Assembly: GCF_036245645.1 (NCBI RefSeq)
Contig: NZ_BTPE01000014.1
Span: 62,001-126,000, forward strand
DNA length: 64,000 nucleotides
Source: Algoriphagus taiwanensis
GTDB taxonomy: Bacteria > Bacteroidota > Bacteroidia > Cytophagales > Cyclobacteriaceae
Reading direction: 5' to 3'
The position numbers were made by a program, and so were the translations under genes. The notes under the pieces were generated by a model. The model did no database searches, was not told the origin of the DNA, and worked only from the letters and a program-made list of their open reading frames with translations. Shown here piece by piece: positions 24,333 through 32,851 of the stretch; the stretch's first letter is position 1, and the number at the start of each line of letters is the position of its first letter.

Positions 24333-25817
24333 ATGGCACAAAAGCATGTGGTAGTAATCGGGTCTGGATTTGCAGGCCTGTCTGCAGCTACCCATCTGGC
24401 CCATCACACTAGTTGTTCAATCACCCTTTTAGAAAAAAACGATTCCCCCGGTGGGAGAGCTAGAAAGTTCGAACACCAGGGGTTTGTTTTTGATATGGGT
24501 CCCAGCTGGTATTGGATGCCTGATGTATTCGAAAACTACTTTGCCCATTTCAATAAAAAACCAGCTGACTATTACGACCTCATCAGACTGGATCCTTCCT
24601 ACGCGGTAATTTACGGGGAAAATGATGTCCTCGACATCCCGGCTGATCTGGAAGAATTCAAATCCATGCTGGAAAAAATCGAGCCCGGAGCAGGAAAAAA
24701 TCTCGACAAATTTCTCGCCCAGGCCAAATACAAATATGAAGTGGGTATTCATGATTTGGTGAAAAAACCAAGTCGTTCACTTTTTGAATTTGCCTCCCCG
24801 GGATTATTGGTGGATATGATCCGGATGGACATTTTCCAGTCCATGTCCAAGCACGTGCGGAAATTCTTTTCCCATGACAAAATCATCCGCCTGATGGAAT
24901 TCCCGGTATTATTTCTTGGAGAAACAGCCGAAAACATTCCTGCGCTCTATAGTCTGATGAACTATGCAGATATCGCCTTGGGAACCTGGTATCCAAAAAT
25001 GGGTATGCACGAGATTATACGGGGCATGGTAGCCTTGGCGGAAGAAAAAGGGGTAAAAATCCGATATTCTGCCGAAGTCGAGGAAATCGAAATCGAAAAA
25101 GGAGTTGCCAAACGGATCAGACTTAAATCCGGTGAGAAAATCAATGCGGACATTGTCGTAGCAGGAGCTGACTACCACCATGTGGATAAGCATCTGATCA
25201 ATCCTACCTACAGCAATTACACAGAGGAATATTGGGATAAGCGAGTCATGGCCCCTTCCAGTCTTCTTTTCTATTTGGGAATTGACAAAAAACTCAAAAA
25301 CCTCAGGCACCATAATCTTTTCTTTGATGAGCCTCTAGGACCTCATGCTGATGCGATTTATAAAAATCCAAGATGGCCGGAAAGACCTTTGTTTTATGCA
25401 TCAGTCCCTTCCATTACAGACCCAACAGTAGCACCTGAAGGAAAGGAAAATTTATTCCTTTTGATCCCGCTTGCCCCTGATTTGGAAGATACAGAGGAGA
25501 TGAGAGAAAAATATTTCACTATTATTTTAGACCGATTAGAAAAAATTACGGGACAGGAAATCCGATCCCATATCATTTACAAACGGTCCTATGCACACAG
25601 TGATTTCAAAGCAGATTACCATGCTTACAAGGGAAATGCCTATGGATTGGCGAATACACTCCTTCAAACGGCGATTTTGAAGCCTGGACTGAAAAACAAA
25701 AAGGTCAGTAATCTGTATTATACAGGACAGTTGACCGTGCCAGGGCCGGGGGTTCCACCTTCGCTCATATCAGGTCAGGTGGTGGCGGATGAGGTGATGA
25801 AAGAAAACAATTTGTAA
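24333..25817 (+). CDS. crtI: Phytoene desaturase CrtI
   Basis: A 494-residue FAD-dependent carotenoid desaturase. The dinucleotide-binding GSGFAG is at 10-15, followed by LLEKNDSPGGRARKF and DMGPSWYWMPDVF. The C-terminal signature is YYTGQLTVPGPGVPPSLISG. It introduces double bonds into phytoene to give lycopene. It follows the sigma gene by 4 bases and precedes crtB by 21. No separate crtD-type desaturase is present in the window, so a 3',4'-didehydro end group would need either this enzyme or a gene elsewhere. Confidence 0.95.
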   Translation: MAQKHVVVIGSGFAGLSAATHLAHHTSCSITLLEKNDSPGGRARKFEHQGFVFDMGPSWYWMPDVFENYFAHFNKKPADYYDLIRLDPSYAVIYGENDVLDIPADLEEFKSMLEKIEPGAGKNLDKFLAQAKYKYEVGIHDLVKKPSRSLFEFASPGLLVDMIRMDIFQSMSKHVRKFFSHDKIIRLMEFPVLFLGETAENIPALYSLMNYADIALGTWYPKMGMHEIIRGMVALAEEKGVKIRYSAEVEEIEIEKGVAKRIRLKSGEKINADIVVAGADYHHVDKHLINPTYSNYTEEYWDKRVMAPSSLLFYLGIDKKLKNLRHHNLFFDEPLGPHADAIYKNPRWPERPLFYASVPSITDPTVAPEGKENLFLLIPLAPDLEDTEEMREKYFTIILDRLEKITGQEIRSHIIYKRSYAHSDFKADYHAYKGNAYGLANTLLQTAILKPGLKNKKVSNLYYTGQLTVPGPGVPPSLISGQVVADEVMKENNL

Positions 25818-25838
25818 ACAAAATGGTATATTAAAGCA

Positions 25839-26681
25839 ATGGACGCTATCGAGCTTTTTGATCATACCACGCTGGAGTGCAGCAAGCTGATCACCCAACG
25901 TTACAGCACTAGCTTTACGCTAGGGATCAAAACACTGGACAAAAAATACCATTTACCCATCTACGCCATCTATGGTTTCGTGAGGTATGCCGACGAAATT
26001 GTCGATACGTTTCACGACAAGGACAAGCAGGCACTTCTTGATCGATTTAAAAAAGACACCTACGAGGCCATAGAATCCGGCATCTCTCTCAATCCTGTCC
26101 TGCATGCTTTTCAGCTGATGGTCAATAAATATCAGATCCCTTTGGATTTGATCGAGGCCTTCTTGCACAGTATGGAAATGGATCTGGATTTCAAAACCTA
26201 CAACGACTCCAAATACCACGAATACATCTACGGTTCTGCTGAAGTGGTAGGGCTTATGTGCCTAAAGGTCTTCTGCGAAGGGGACGAGCAGATGTATGTA
26301 CGACTCAAAGAGCCCGCCTGTAAATTGGGAGCAGCCTTCCAGAAGGTCAACTTTCTTCGGGATATCAAAAGCGATTTTGAAGAGAGGGGGAGAGTATATT
26401 TCCCGGGCGTGGATTTTACCCGCTTCAACAAATCCGCCAAGACGCTGATAGAAGAAGATATTCAAAAAGACTTCAACGATTCCCTGATCGGAATTGAAAA
26501 TCTTCCATCCGGTGCCAAGCTTGGCGTCAGAGTAGCATATCTCTATTATCAAAAGTTGTTTGACAAAATCAAAGGGTTGCCGGCTGAGACCATCACCCAA
26601 CAGCGAGTCAGAATACCTAATTCCAAAAAGCTTTCACTTTTGGTAGGCACTTATTTTGAAAACAAACTGGGCTTGCTCTGA
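25839..26681 (+). CDS. crtB: Phytoene synthase CrtB
   Basis: A 280-residue prenyl synthase that joins two geranylgeranyl diphosphates to phytoene. The two aspartate-rich motifs that bind magnesium and diphosphate are DEIVD (52-56) in FVRYADEIVDTF and DIKSD (175-179) in NFLRDIKSDFEERGRVYFP. The length and motif spacing are normal for the family. Its last base is shared with the start of the next gene (ATG at 26681 following TG), so it is translationally coupled with the cyclase. Confidence 0.95.
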   Translation: MDAIELFDHTTLECSKLITQRYSTSFTLGIKTLDKKYHLPIYAIYGFVRYADEIVDTFHDKDKQALLDRFKKDTYEAIESGISLNPVLHAFQLMVNKYQIPLDLIEAFLHSMEMDLDFKTYNDSKYHEYIYGSAEVVGLMCLKVFCEGDEQMYVRLKEPACKLGAAFQKVNFLRDIKSDFEERGRVYFPGVDFTRFNKSAKTLIEEDIQKDFNDSLIGIENLPSGAKLGVRVAYLYYQKLFDKIKGLPAETITQQRVRIPNSKKLSLLVGTYFENKLGLL

Positions 26682-27421
26682 TGGAAAAGTATCTCTATTT
26701 CGGTGTCTTGCTGTTTGCAATTTCCTACCCATTGGCTCAATCGTTTGAGCACAGGATACGCTACGCCACCAAATGGAGTGCCCTATTTCCGGGAATGCTG
26801 ATCACGGCATTATTCTTCATCGTTTGGGATGTTTGGTTTACCCAAATCGGCGTTTGGGAATTTAATCACAGATACATTGCAGGATTCTTCCTGGGAAACC
26901 TTCCTATAGAAGAAATCCTGTTCTTTTTTATCATCCCCTTTGCATGCGTATTCATCTATGAGGTCTTGATCTACTTCTTCCCAAAAGACTACTTCAAGCC
27001 TTTAGGCAAACCTTTCGTGTTTGTCATGGTACCACTTCTTTTGGTGATAGGTATCCTTAATCTGGACAAATGGTATACCTCTGTGAACTTAATAATCGGA
27101 GCTATTGCCCTCTTGGTTCACTATCTGATCTTCAAGGATCAATACTTGGGAAGATTCCTATTTGCCTACCTCGTCCACCTCATTCCACTAATGCTTTGCA
27201 ATGGTGTGCTGACAGGCGGGCTGACTGAGGAGCCGGTGGTGATATACAACAATGCAGAAAATCTGGGAATAAGAATTTGGACGGTGCCTATCGAAGATAC
27301 CATCTATTCCATGACTCTATTCCTTATGAATATTAGCTTTTTCGAGAAGTTTAGAAGTCAAAAAACAATTGCCAATCTGGAAAGTTTGAAATCCAATGAA
27401 GAATCTCCAAGTACATATTGA
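26681..27421 (+). CDS. crtYcd: Fused lycopene beta-cyclase (CrtYcd type)
   Basis: A 246-residue membrane protein of about seven helices made of two lycopene-cyclase domains that are separate CrtYc and CrtYd subunits in many Gram-positives. Each half keeps its acidic motif: LPIEE at 74-78 and VPIED at 202-206. It closes the psi ends of lycopene to beta-ionone rings, and whether one or both ends are closed cannot be told from sequence. The fused form is characteristic of Algoriphagus and relatives. Its last 26 bases overlap the start of ispH. Confidence 0.9.
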   Translation: MEKYLYFGVLLFAISYPLAQSFEHRIRYATKWSALFPGMLITALFFIVWDVWFTQIGVWEFNHRYIAGFFLGNLPIEEILFFFIIPFACVFIYEVLIYFFPKDYFKPLGKPFVFVMVPLLLVIGILNLDKWYTSVNLIIGAIALLVHYLIFKDQYLGRFLFAYLVHLIPLMLCNGVLTGGLTEEPVVIYNNAENLGIRIWTVPIEDTIYSMTLFLMNISFFEKFRSQKTIANLESLKSNEESPSTY

Positions 27422-28241
27422 CAATCACTCAGGCTTCTGCTTTGGGGTAGTCTATGCCATAGAAATGGCTGAAGAAATTCTCGACGAACAAGGATACCTC
27501 TACTGTCTTGGAGATATTGTCCACAATGATGAGGAAGTAAATCGCCTTACAAGAAAAGGACTTAAAATCATCGACCACTCAGACTTGCATCACCTTTTTG
27601 ACGAAAAAGTGCTAATCCGGGCACATGGAGAGCCACCTTCCACCTACGAGCTGGCAATCAAAAATAACCTGACCCTAATCGATGCGAGTTGTCCTGTAGT
27701 GCTAAAGCTTCAAAACCGAATCAAAAACTCCTTTGACAAGGACGAGACCATATACATTTACGGCAAGCATGGACATGCTGAGGTAATCGGTCTGCTCGGC
27801 CAAACCAATAACAAGGCCGTTGTATTTCAGGATATTTCAGAGTTGGATATTCCTTCTCTGCCCAAAAATCTGACTCTCTACAGTCAGACAACCAAAAGCA
27901 CAGACAAATTCTACGAAATCAACGAAATCCTGACCAGCAATGGGATTTCAGTGAATACGAATGATACCATTTGCCGTCAGGTATCCAACCGGGACAAGGA
28001 ACTACGGGATTTTGCCGACAAATTCGACAAAGTAATTTTTGTCAGTGGAACCAAATCATCCAATGGAAAGGTTCTGTTCAACGTCTGCAAAGAGCGAAAT
28101 CCAAACACCTATTTCGTATCCAATCCTGATCAAATCGAAAAGGAGTGGTTTGCGGATAATGACCGAGTTGGGATTTGCGGAGCTACTTCCACACCTATGT
28201 GGCTGATGGAAGAAGTCAAGGCCAAAATCCTGACTTTCTGA
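27396..28241 (+). CDS. ispH: 4-hydroxy-3-methylbut-2-enyl diphosphate reductase IspH
   Basis: A 281-residue last enzyme of the MEP pathway, making IPP and DMAPP. The three iron-sulfur cysteines are C15 (SGFCFGV), C99 (DASCPVV) and C193 (DTICRQVSNRD). The catalytic glutamate is E129 in GHAEVIG, and the substrate-binding segments SGTKSSN and GATSTPMWL are present. The start is fixed by the conserved N-terminus only ten residues before SGFCFG, which makes a 26-base overlap with crtYcd. Its presence in the operon ties precursor supply to pigment synthesis. It may be the cell's only IspH or a dedicated copy. Confidence 0.95.
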   Translation: MKNLQVHIDNHSGFCFGVVYAIEMAEEILDEQGYLYCLGDIVHNDEEVNRLTRKGLKIIDHSDLHHLFDEKVLIRAHGEPPSTYELAIKNNLTLIDASCPVVLKLQNRIKNSFDKDETIYIYGKHGHAEVIGLLGQTNNKAVVFQDISELDIPSLPKNLTLYSQTTKSTDKFYEINEILTSNGISVNTNDTICRQVSNRDKELRDFADKFDKVIFVSGTKSSNGKVLFNVCKERNPNTYFVSNPDQIEKEWFADNDRVGICGATSTPMWLMEEVKAKILTF

Positions 28242-28254
28242 TTGTAAAAACACC

Positions 28255-28959
28255 ATGAACACCTCTAAAAGTAGCCAAATCATTGATCCCAAAGGTCTTT
28301 TGATTGGGTGGTCGATCATTGGCTTGTGGTTCATTTCCCTTGTTTTCCTTTTGACTTGGGAGTTCTCCTGGTCCAATCCGCTCACCTACTTCGCTATTTT
28401 GGTCCAAACCCACCTGTACACCGGTCTATTCATCACCGCACATGATGCAATGCACGGAATTGTTTCTTCCAACAAAAAGTGGAATCACGCAACCGGATGG
28501 ATTGCCGCCATCTTATTCTCCTATAATTTCTATTGGAAGCTCTTTCCCAAGCATCATGAGCATCATCGCTATGTAGCCACGGACCAAGACCCGGATTATC
28601 ATCCTTCTGGGAATTTTCTTATTTGGTACCTGAGCTTTATAAGACAGTACGTGACTATCTGGCAGATTCTACTCATGGCCATAACTTTCAATATTTTGAA
28701 GCTTTTTTTGCCTACTGAAAACCTGATCGTATTCTGGATGCTTCCGGCCATTTTATCTACCCTGCAGCTCTTCTATTTCGGGACTTACCTTCCTCATATG
28801 GGAGAAAGTGAAAACAAGCACCATTCACGGTCCCAATCCAAAAATCACCTTTGGGCTTTTGTCAGCTGCTATTTCTTCGGTTATCACTTTGAGCATCACG
28901 ATTCACCCGGGACTCCGTGGTGGAGGCTGTGGAGAGTAAAAGAGCGACAAACAGCCTAA
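28255..28959 (+). CDS. crtW: Beta-carotene 4-ketolase CrtW
   Basis: A 234-residue membrane di-iron oxygenase of the fatty-acid-desaturase superfamily. The histidine boxes are H63 and H67 (TAHDAMHG), H100, H101, H103 and H104 (KHHEHHRY) and HFEHH at 211-215, followed by DSPGTPWWRLW, a CrtW signature. It oxidises C-4 of the beta-ionone ring to a keto group. It is the last gene of the operon, 13 bases after ispH. With CrtZ it gives the 3-hydroxy-4-keto ring found in astaxanthin and flexixanthin. Confidence 0.92.
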   Translation: MNTSKSSQIIDPKGLLIGWSIIGLWFISLVFLLTWEFSWSNPLTYFAILVQTHLYTGLFITAHDAMHGIVSSNKKWNHATGWIAAILFSYNFYWKLFPKHHEHHRYVATDQDPDYHPSGNFLIWYLSFIRQYVTIWQILLMAITFNILKLFLPTENLIVFWMLPAILSTLQLFYFGTYLPHMGESENKHHSRSQSKNHLWAFVSCYFFGYHFEHHDSPGTPWWRLWRVKERQTA

Positions 28960-28967
28960 TTCAGTCA

Positions 28968-28983
28968 ATTTTTGATCAAAAAT
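28968..28983. repeat. AT-rich perfect palindrome between crtW and the TonB receptor gene
   Basis: ATTTTTGATCAAAAAT is a 16-base perfect palindrome, 8 bases after the crtW stop and 57 before the receptor start. It lacks the GC stem and T run of a terminator, so an operator for the receptor gene is more likely. The evidence is symmetry and place only. Confidence 0.35.
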
Positions 28984-29040
28984 CGGAAATAAGAAAACTT
29001 TTTTCCTGAATTCAACTTGTAGCTATAAACCAACTATCCA

Positions 29041-31443
29041 ATGAAATACTGGTATTCTCTTCTCCTATTCACTATCGTATCATTTCAGGCAATTTCTCAG
29101 GGTACGATTCGGGGAAAAATCACCAATCCTGTCAATAATGAGCCTGTAGCATTTGCCAATGTGCTCATCCTGGAGACTGATCTCGGGGCGATCACCGATG
29201 AAAACGGAAACTACGAAATCACCAATATCCCTCCCGGACTGTACAATGTCCGGGCAAGCTTTGTGGGTTACAAAACCTCTACTCAATACGAAATACAAGT
29301 CACCCTAGCGAGAGCTGTCCAGTTGGACTTTTCCTTGGAAGAGGATGCATCTGAACTCTCAGAAGTAGTGGTAGCCAGTGAATTTACCCGCTCGGATGAG
29401 ACGCCGATATCAGTTCGAAAAATCAATTCTAATGAAATCGAACGCTATCCTGGAGGCAACAGAGATATTTCCCGAGTTATTCAGGCCTTGCCTGGTGTGG
29501 CCAGTACACCAAGCTTCAGAAATGACATCATTATCCGGGGCGGTGCACCAAACGAAAACAAGTTTTTCGTCGATGAAATAGAAATCCCCGTAATCAATCA
29601 CTTTGCTACCCAAGGCTCCTCAGGTGGACCAACAGGCATTCTGAATGTGAATCTGATCAAAAGTGTAGATGTGATCACGGGAGGTTTTCCGGCGGATCGA
29701 ATGAACAGCCTGAGCTCCTTCTTCGAGTTTCAACTCAAAGAAGGAAGAAATGACAAAATGTTCACTCAGCTTACCCTTGGGGCAAGCGAGTTTACCTTTT
29801 CCAATGAAGGTCCCATCGGGAAAAATACTACCTATCTCATCTCAGCCAGAAGGTCCTACCTGCAGTTTCTTTTTTCTGCTTTAGGCCTTCCCTTCCTGCC
29901 TACCTTCAATGACTTTCAGGTGAAAACCACCACCAAAATCAATGAAAAGACAGAATTGACCTTTATCGGAGTTGGGGCTATCGACAACTCGGTACTCAAC
30001 TTTGATGTCCCTGATGATGAAACCGAAGACGAAAAGGACGCCAGACTTTACCTTCTGGATAATCTTCCCTATACCTCCCAATGGAACTACGCCACCGGAT
30101 TAAAGCTGAAAAAATTCCGGGATAACGGGTTCTGGACTTTTATCCTCAGCCGAAATATGCTCAACAATAGGTCTTACAAATATTTTGAAAACAACGAAAG
30201 CAATCCGGACAATCTGATATACGATTACACTTCTCAGGAGAGCGAAAACAAATTCAGAGCAGAAAATTCGGTATTCAAAAAGACTTTTAATCTGAAGTAT
30301 GGAATCAATTACGAGTATTCCCGCTTTCTGGTCAATACCTATGACGAGTTCACTTTTGCCAGTCAGGGAATCATCCTGAATGTGAATGACAAGACGAATT
30401 TTCATTCTTATGGAGCCTTTATTTCAGCCAGCAAAAACTTCAATCAGGAGCGTTTACTATTGACCGGAGGAATTCGAATCGATGGAAGTGACTTTGGACA
30501 AACGGCCCAAAACCCGCTGAATCAACTAAGCCCAAGAGTTTCGATTTCGTATCAGTTGAAACCAAATCTTTACCTCACGGCGAATTCGGGCATCTATTAC
30601 CAAAAACCTCCCTACACTTCCCTCGGGTTCCGAAACAATGAAGGAGAGCTGGTCAATCAGGAAAACAACATCCGCTTTATCCGATCCACCCATTTTATCG
30701 GTGGAATTGAACGAGTGATTCCAGAAAAAAACAGAAGGTTCTCAGTGGAAGGCTTCTACAAACTCTATGACAATTACCCTTCGTCGATTGCAAATGGAAT
30801 ATCACTAGCCAACTTGGGAGCAGATTTTGGGGTAATCGGCAATGAGCCAGTTCTTTCTGATTCCAGAGGTAGAGCCTATGGGTTGGAGTTTTTGGCCCAG
30901 CAGCGTCTTTTCAAAGGATTCTATGGTATCGCTGCCGTGACTTTGGTAAGAAGTGAATTTACCAATCCGAACACCGAAGGGTTTGTCCCTTCCGCATGGG
31001 ATAATGGAATCATTGTTAGCATGACTGCTGGAAAGCGGTTTCAGAGAAACTGGGAGCTTGGAGCAAGATGGAGATATTTGGGCGGGTTGCCCTATACTCC
31101 AATAGATGTGGCTACTTCTTCCCAAATTCCGATCTATGACAGCCGACCTCAGGGTGTTTTGGATTTCAATCAGATCAATACCCTCCGGCTTGAGGCTTTC
31201 CATCAATTGGACTTGAGGGTAGACAAAAAGTATTTTTACAACAAGTGGAATCTCAACTGGTATATCGACATCCAAAACCTGTACAATTTTGAAGCAGAGC
31301 AGCCACCACTATTGGTGCCAAACCGGGATGCAAATGGGAGACCAATCGTAGATCCAACTAATCCGGGAAGCTATGAGACCAGATTGGTTGCTAATACCGC
31401 GGGAAGAATCCTTCCAACAGTAGGGATTATTGTGGAATTTTAA
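29041..31443 (+). CDS. TonB-dependent outer-membrane receptor
   Basis: An 800-residue receptor. The signal peptide is residues 1-20. A carboxypeptidase-regulatory-like beta domain follows (GTIRGKITNPVNNEPVAFAN to LDFSLEE, about 21-105), then a plug (about 115-235, ERYPGGNRDISRVIQALPGV and DIIIRGGAPNENKFFVDEIE). The rest is a 22-strand-type barrel ending VGIIVEF. No SusD-like partner is adjacent, so it belongs to the stand-alone class used for chelates, peptides, vitamins or other ligands. It lies between crtW and crtA. Uptake of cobalamin for the CarH-like regulator is conceivable but not shown by sequence. Confidence 0.9.
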   Translation: MKYWYSLLLFTIVSFQAISQGTIRGKITNPVNNEPVAFANVLILETDLGAITDENGNYEITNIPPGLYNVRASFVGYKTSTQYEIQVTLARAVQLDFSLEEDASELSEVVVASEFTRSDETPISVRKINSNEIERYPGGNRDISRVIQALPGVASTPSFRNDIIIRGGAPNENKFFVDEIEIPVINHFATQGSSGGPTGILNVNLIKSVDVITGGFPADRMNSLSSFFEFQLKEGRNDKMFTQLTLGASEFTFSNEGPIGKNTTYLISARRSYLQFLFSALGLPFLPTFNDFQVKTTTKINEKTELTFIGVGAIDNSVLNFDVPDDETEDEKDARLYLLDNLPYTSQWNYATGLKLKKFRDNGFWTFILSRNMLNNRSYKYFENNESNPDNLIYDYTSQESENKFRAENSVFKKTFNLKYGINYEYSRFLVNTYDEFTFASQGIILNVNDKTNFHSYGAFISASKNFNQERLLLTGGIRIDGSDFGQTAQNPLNQLSPRVSISYQLKPNLYLTANSGIYYQKPPYTSLGFRNNEGELVNQENNIRFIRSTHFIGGIERVIPEKNRRFSVEGFYKLYDNYPSSIANGISLANLGADFGVIGNEPVLSDSRGRAYGLEFLAQQRLFKGFYGIAAVTLVRSEFTNPNTEGFVPSAWDNGIIVSMTAGKRFQRNWELGARWRYLGGLPYTPIDVATSSQIPIYDSRPQGVLDFNQINTLRLEAFHQLDLRVDKKYFYNKWNLNWYIDIQNLYNFEAEQPPLLVPNRDANGRPIVDPTNPGSYETRLVANTAGRILPTVGIIVEF

Positions 31444-31446
31444 TCC

Positions 31447-32199
31447 TTAAATAGAGGAAGAAAAAACTAGATCATTTGGAGCAAGGTAAGGAGCCAAGGC
31501 ATCTTTACCTTGCCAAGTTCCCTCCGTATGCCAAGGCAAAAAGCGCGTAAACATCTGCTCTTTGAACCCATTGAGTCGGTAAACTTCGCGAACAGCCTCC
31601 CCGTGAAAAGTCTTCCGGGCAAAGGTTTCCATATCCCTGACACTTTCCCAGACCGTAAATGTAGCCTGCTCTACCAATGGCAGCTCCCCAATCCCCTGAG
31701 AAAAAATCAATCCTTGATAATCCTTTTGTTCCAAACTGATAGGACTGACCATTTTCCAAAAACGGTATAAGAACTCCGGCTTTAAAGTAGCTCGGGTGAG
31801 ACTGCAAATAGGGCCTGAACTATCCAGATTTTGATGGAGCTGCCAGCCATCAAATCCGCTCCAAGACCCTCTTGAGGAGGTAGGCGACATGAAAATGCAA
31901 TAATTCTCATCTGATTTCTCCACAAATTCCCTAAACTCCTTTCGGCCTCTGAAAGCCATAGCTGCTTGGGGGCTTTCAAATACCATAAAAAATCCAGAAG
32001 CCTCCCATTTAGGCCAAGCCCTGTATCCATGTCCACTTCCTATACCCAAGGGTTTGATAAACTGCAAACCCGGAAACTGAGGTGTAAATAATCGGGAAAG
32101 GACCATTCGATAAGCTCCCCAAGTTTTGGCAATGGTGCCTTCAAAACTGAAGAGTTGCAAAACAGCACATTGACCGGGAGGAAGAAGCAAAGGGTTCAT
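31447..32199 (-). CDS. crtA: CrtA-like carotenoid oxygenase (spheroidene monooxygenase family)
   Basis: A 250-residue soluble protein. The segments GIGSGHGYRAWP, YRFWKMVSPIS and especially FSQGIGELPLVEQATFTVWE followed by MFTRFLPW match the spheroidene monooxygenase family. CrtA is a heme-type oxygenase that puts a keto group at C-2 of acyclic, 1-hydroxylated or methoxylated psi ends. It is transcribed toward the TonB receptor gene and shares no promoter with the main operon. Its presence beside a CruF-like hydratase suggests that the open end of the pigment is modified further. Confidence 0.85.
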   Translation of the reverse strand: MNPLLLPPGQCAVLQLFSFEGTIAKTWGAYRMVLSRLFTPQFPGLQFIKPLGIGSGHGYRAWPKWEASGFFMVFESPQAAMAFRGRKEFREFVEKSDENYCIFMSPTSSRGSWSGFDGWQLHQNLDSSGPICSLTRATLKPEFLYRFWKMVSPISLEQKDYQGLIFSQGIGELPLVEQATFTVWESVRDMETFARKTFHGEAVREVYRLNGFKEQMFTRFLPWHTEGTWQGKDALAPYLAPNDLVFSSSI

Positions 32200-32313
32200 G
32201 AATTACCAGTTTTTTATACAATGGAAACCCTCTGCTATCTGCTTGGTTTTCTAAGCTTTCGATTATCTGTTGAAATGTAGATTTTGTTCCTTGAATTGAA
32301 AAAAATGACCTTC

Positions 32314-32344
32314 AAACAAAAAAGCCACCCTAGTGGATGGCTTT
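32314..32344 (-). terminator. Terminator of the 148-residue OM protein gene
   Basis: On the minus strand a 10-base-pair stem (AAAGCCATCC / GGGTGGCTTT, one G-T pair) with loop ACTA is followed by a T-rich run. It lies 21 bases after the stop at 32365 and insulates the crtA promoter region. Confidence 0.85.
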
Positions 32345-32364
32345 CCTTATTGGTCAGGTAATCG

Positions 32365-32811
32365 TTATTTAAATCTCCATCTAATATTCAATCCAAATCC
32401 TCCTGCATCAAAGCTGGTCTCCTCCACTAGGATAAAATAAGGTCTCCAATCCAAGCCGATGGTGATGGGCACATCGGTAAACAAATACTCCGCACCGATC
32501 TCTCCTGCAGCTCCAAACCTGAAATCATCTGCTAAGAACAAGGAAGGACCAAAACCCGCATACCATTTAAAATCCGAGTCCCCGATATTGTCATATACAG
32601 GATTCCAAAGAGCATCAATTCCAACACCACCGTTCCCAAAACTGACATCAGCATGGATTCGGCTGAAATCTCCCAAAGCAAATACCCCATCAAGGGCGAC
32701 ATTATTCCCATTGACATTTCCAAATCGGAGACCTAATTCTTGAGCTTGTGAATTAAAGGCAAGAACTAACCCAAAAAACAAGGTCAGGGAAACTAATTTT
32801 AAGAATTTCAT
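32365..32811 (-). CDS. Small outer-membrane beta-barrel-like protein
   Basis: A 148-residue protein with a signal peptide (MKFLKLVSLTLFFGLVLAFN, ending SQAQ) and glycine- and aromatic-rich strands of alternating polarity. It ends in an arginine- and phenylalanine-containing strand (GFGLNIRWRFK), which resembles small eight-strand outer-membrane barrels. I do not recognise a characterised family. It is 40 bases downstream of aqpZ on the same strand and could be a second gene of that transcript, ended by the hairpin at 32314-32344. Confidence 0.75.
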   Translation of the reverse strand: MKFLKLVSLTLFFGLVLAFNSQAQELGLRFGNVNGNNVALDGVFALGDFSRIHADVSFGNGGVGIDALWNPVYDNIGDSDFKWYAGFGPSLFLADDFRFGAAGEIGAEYLFTDVPITIGLDWRPYFILVEETSFDAGGFGLNIRWRFK

Positions 32812-32851
32812 AAGTGTTGAAGAGTTTAATAAATACGGTTAAGATATTAGC

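Noticed and set aside
21129..32199. Astaxanthin as the sole end product because CrtW and CrtZ are present
   Set aside because: The CruF-like and CrtA-like genes act on an open chain end, so a bicyclic product alone does not explain the gene set.
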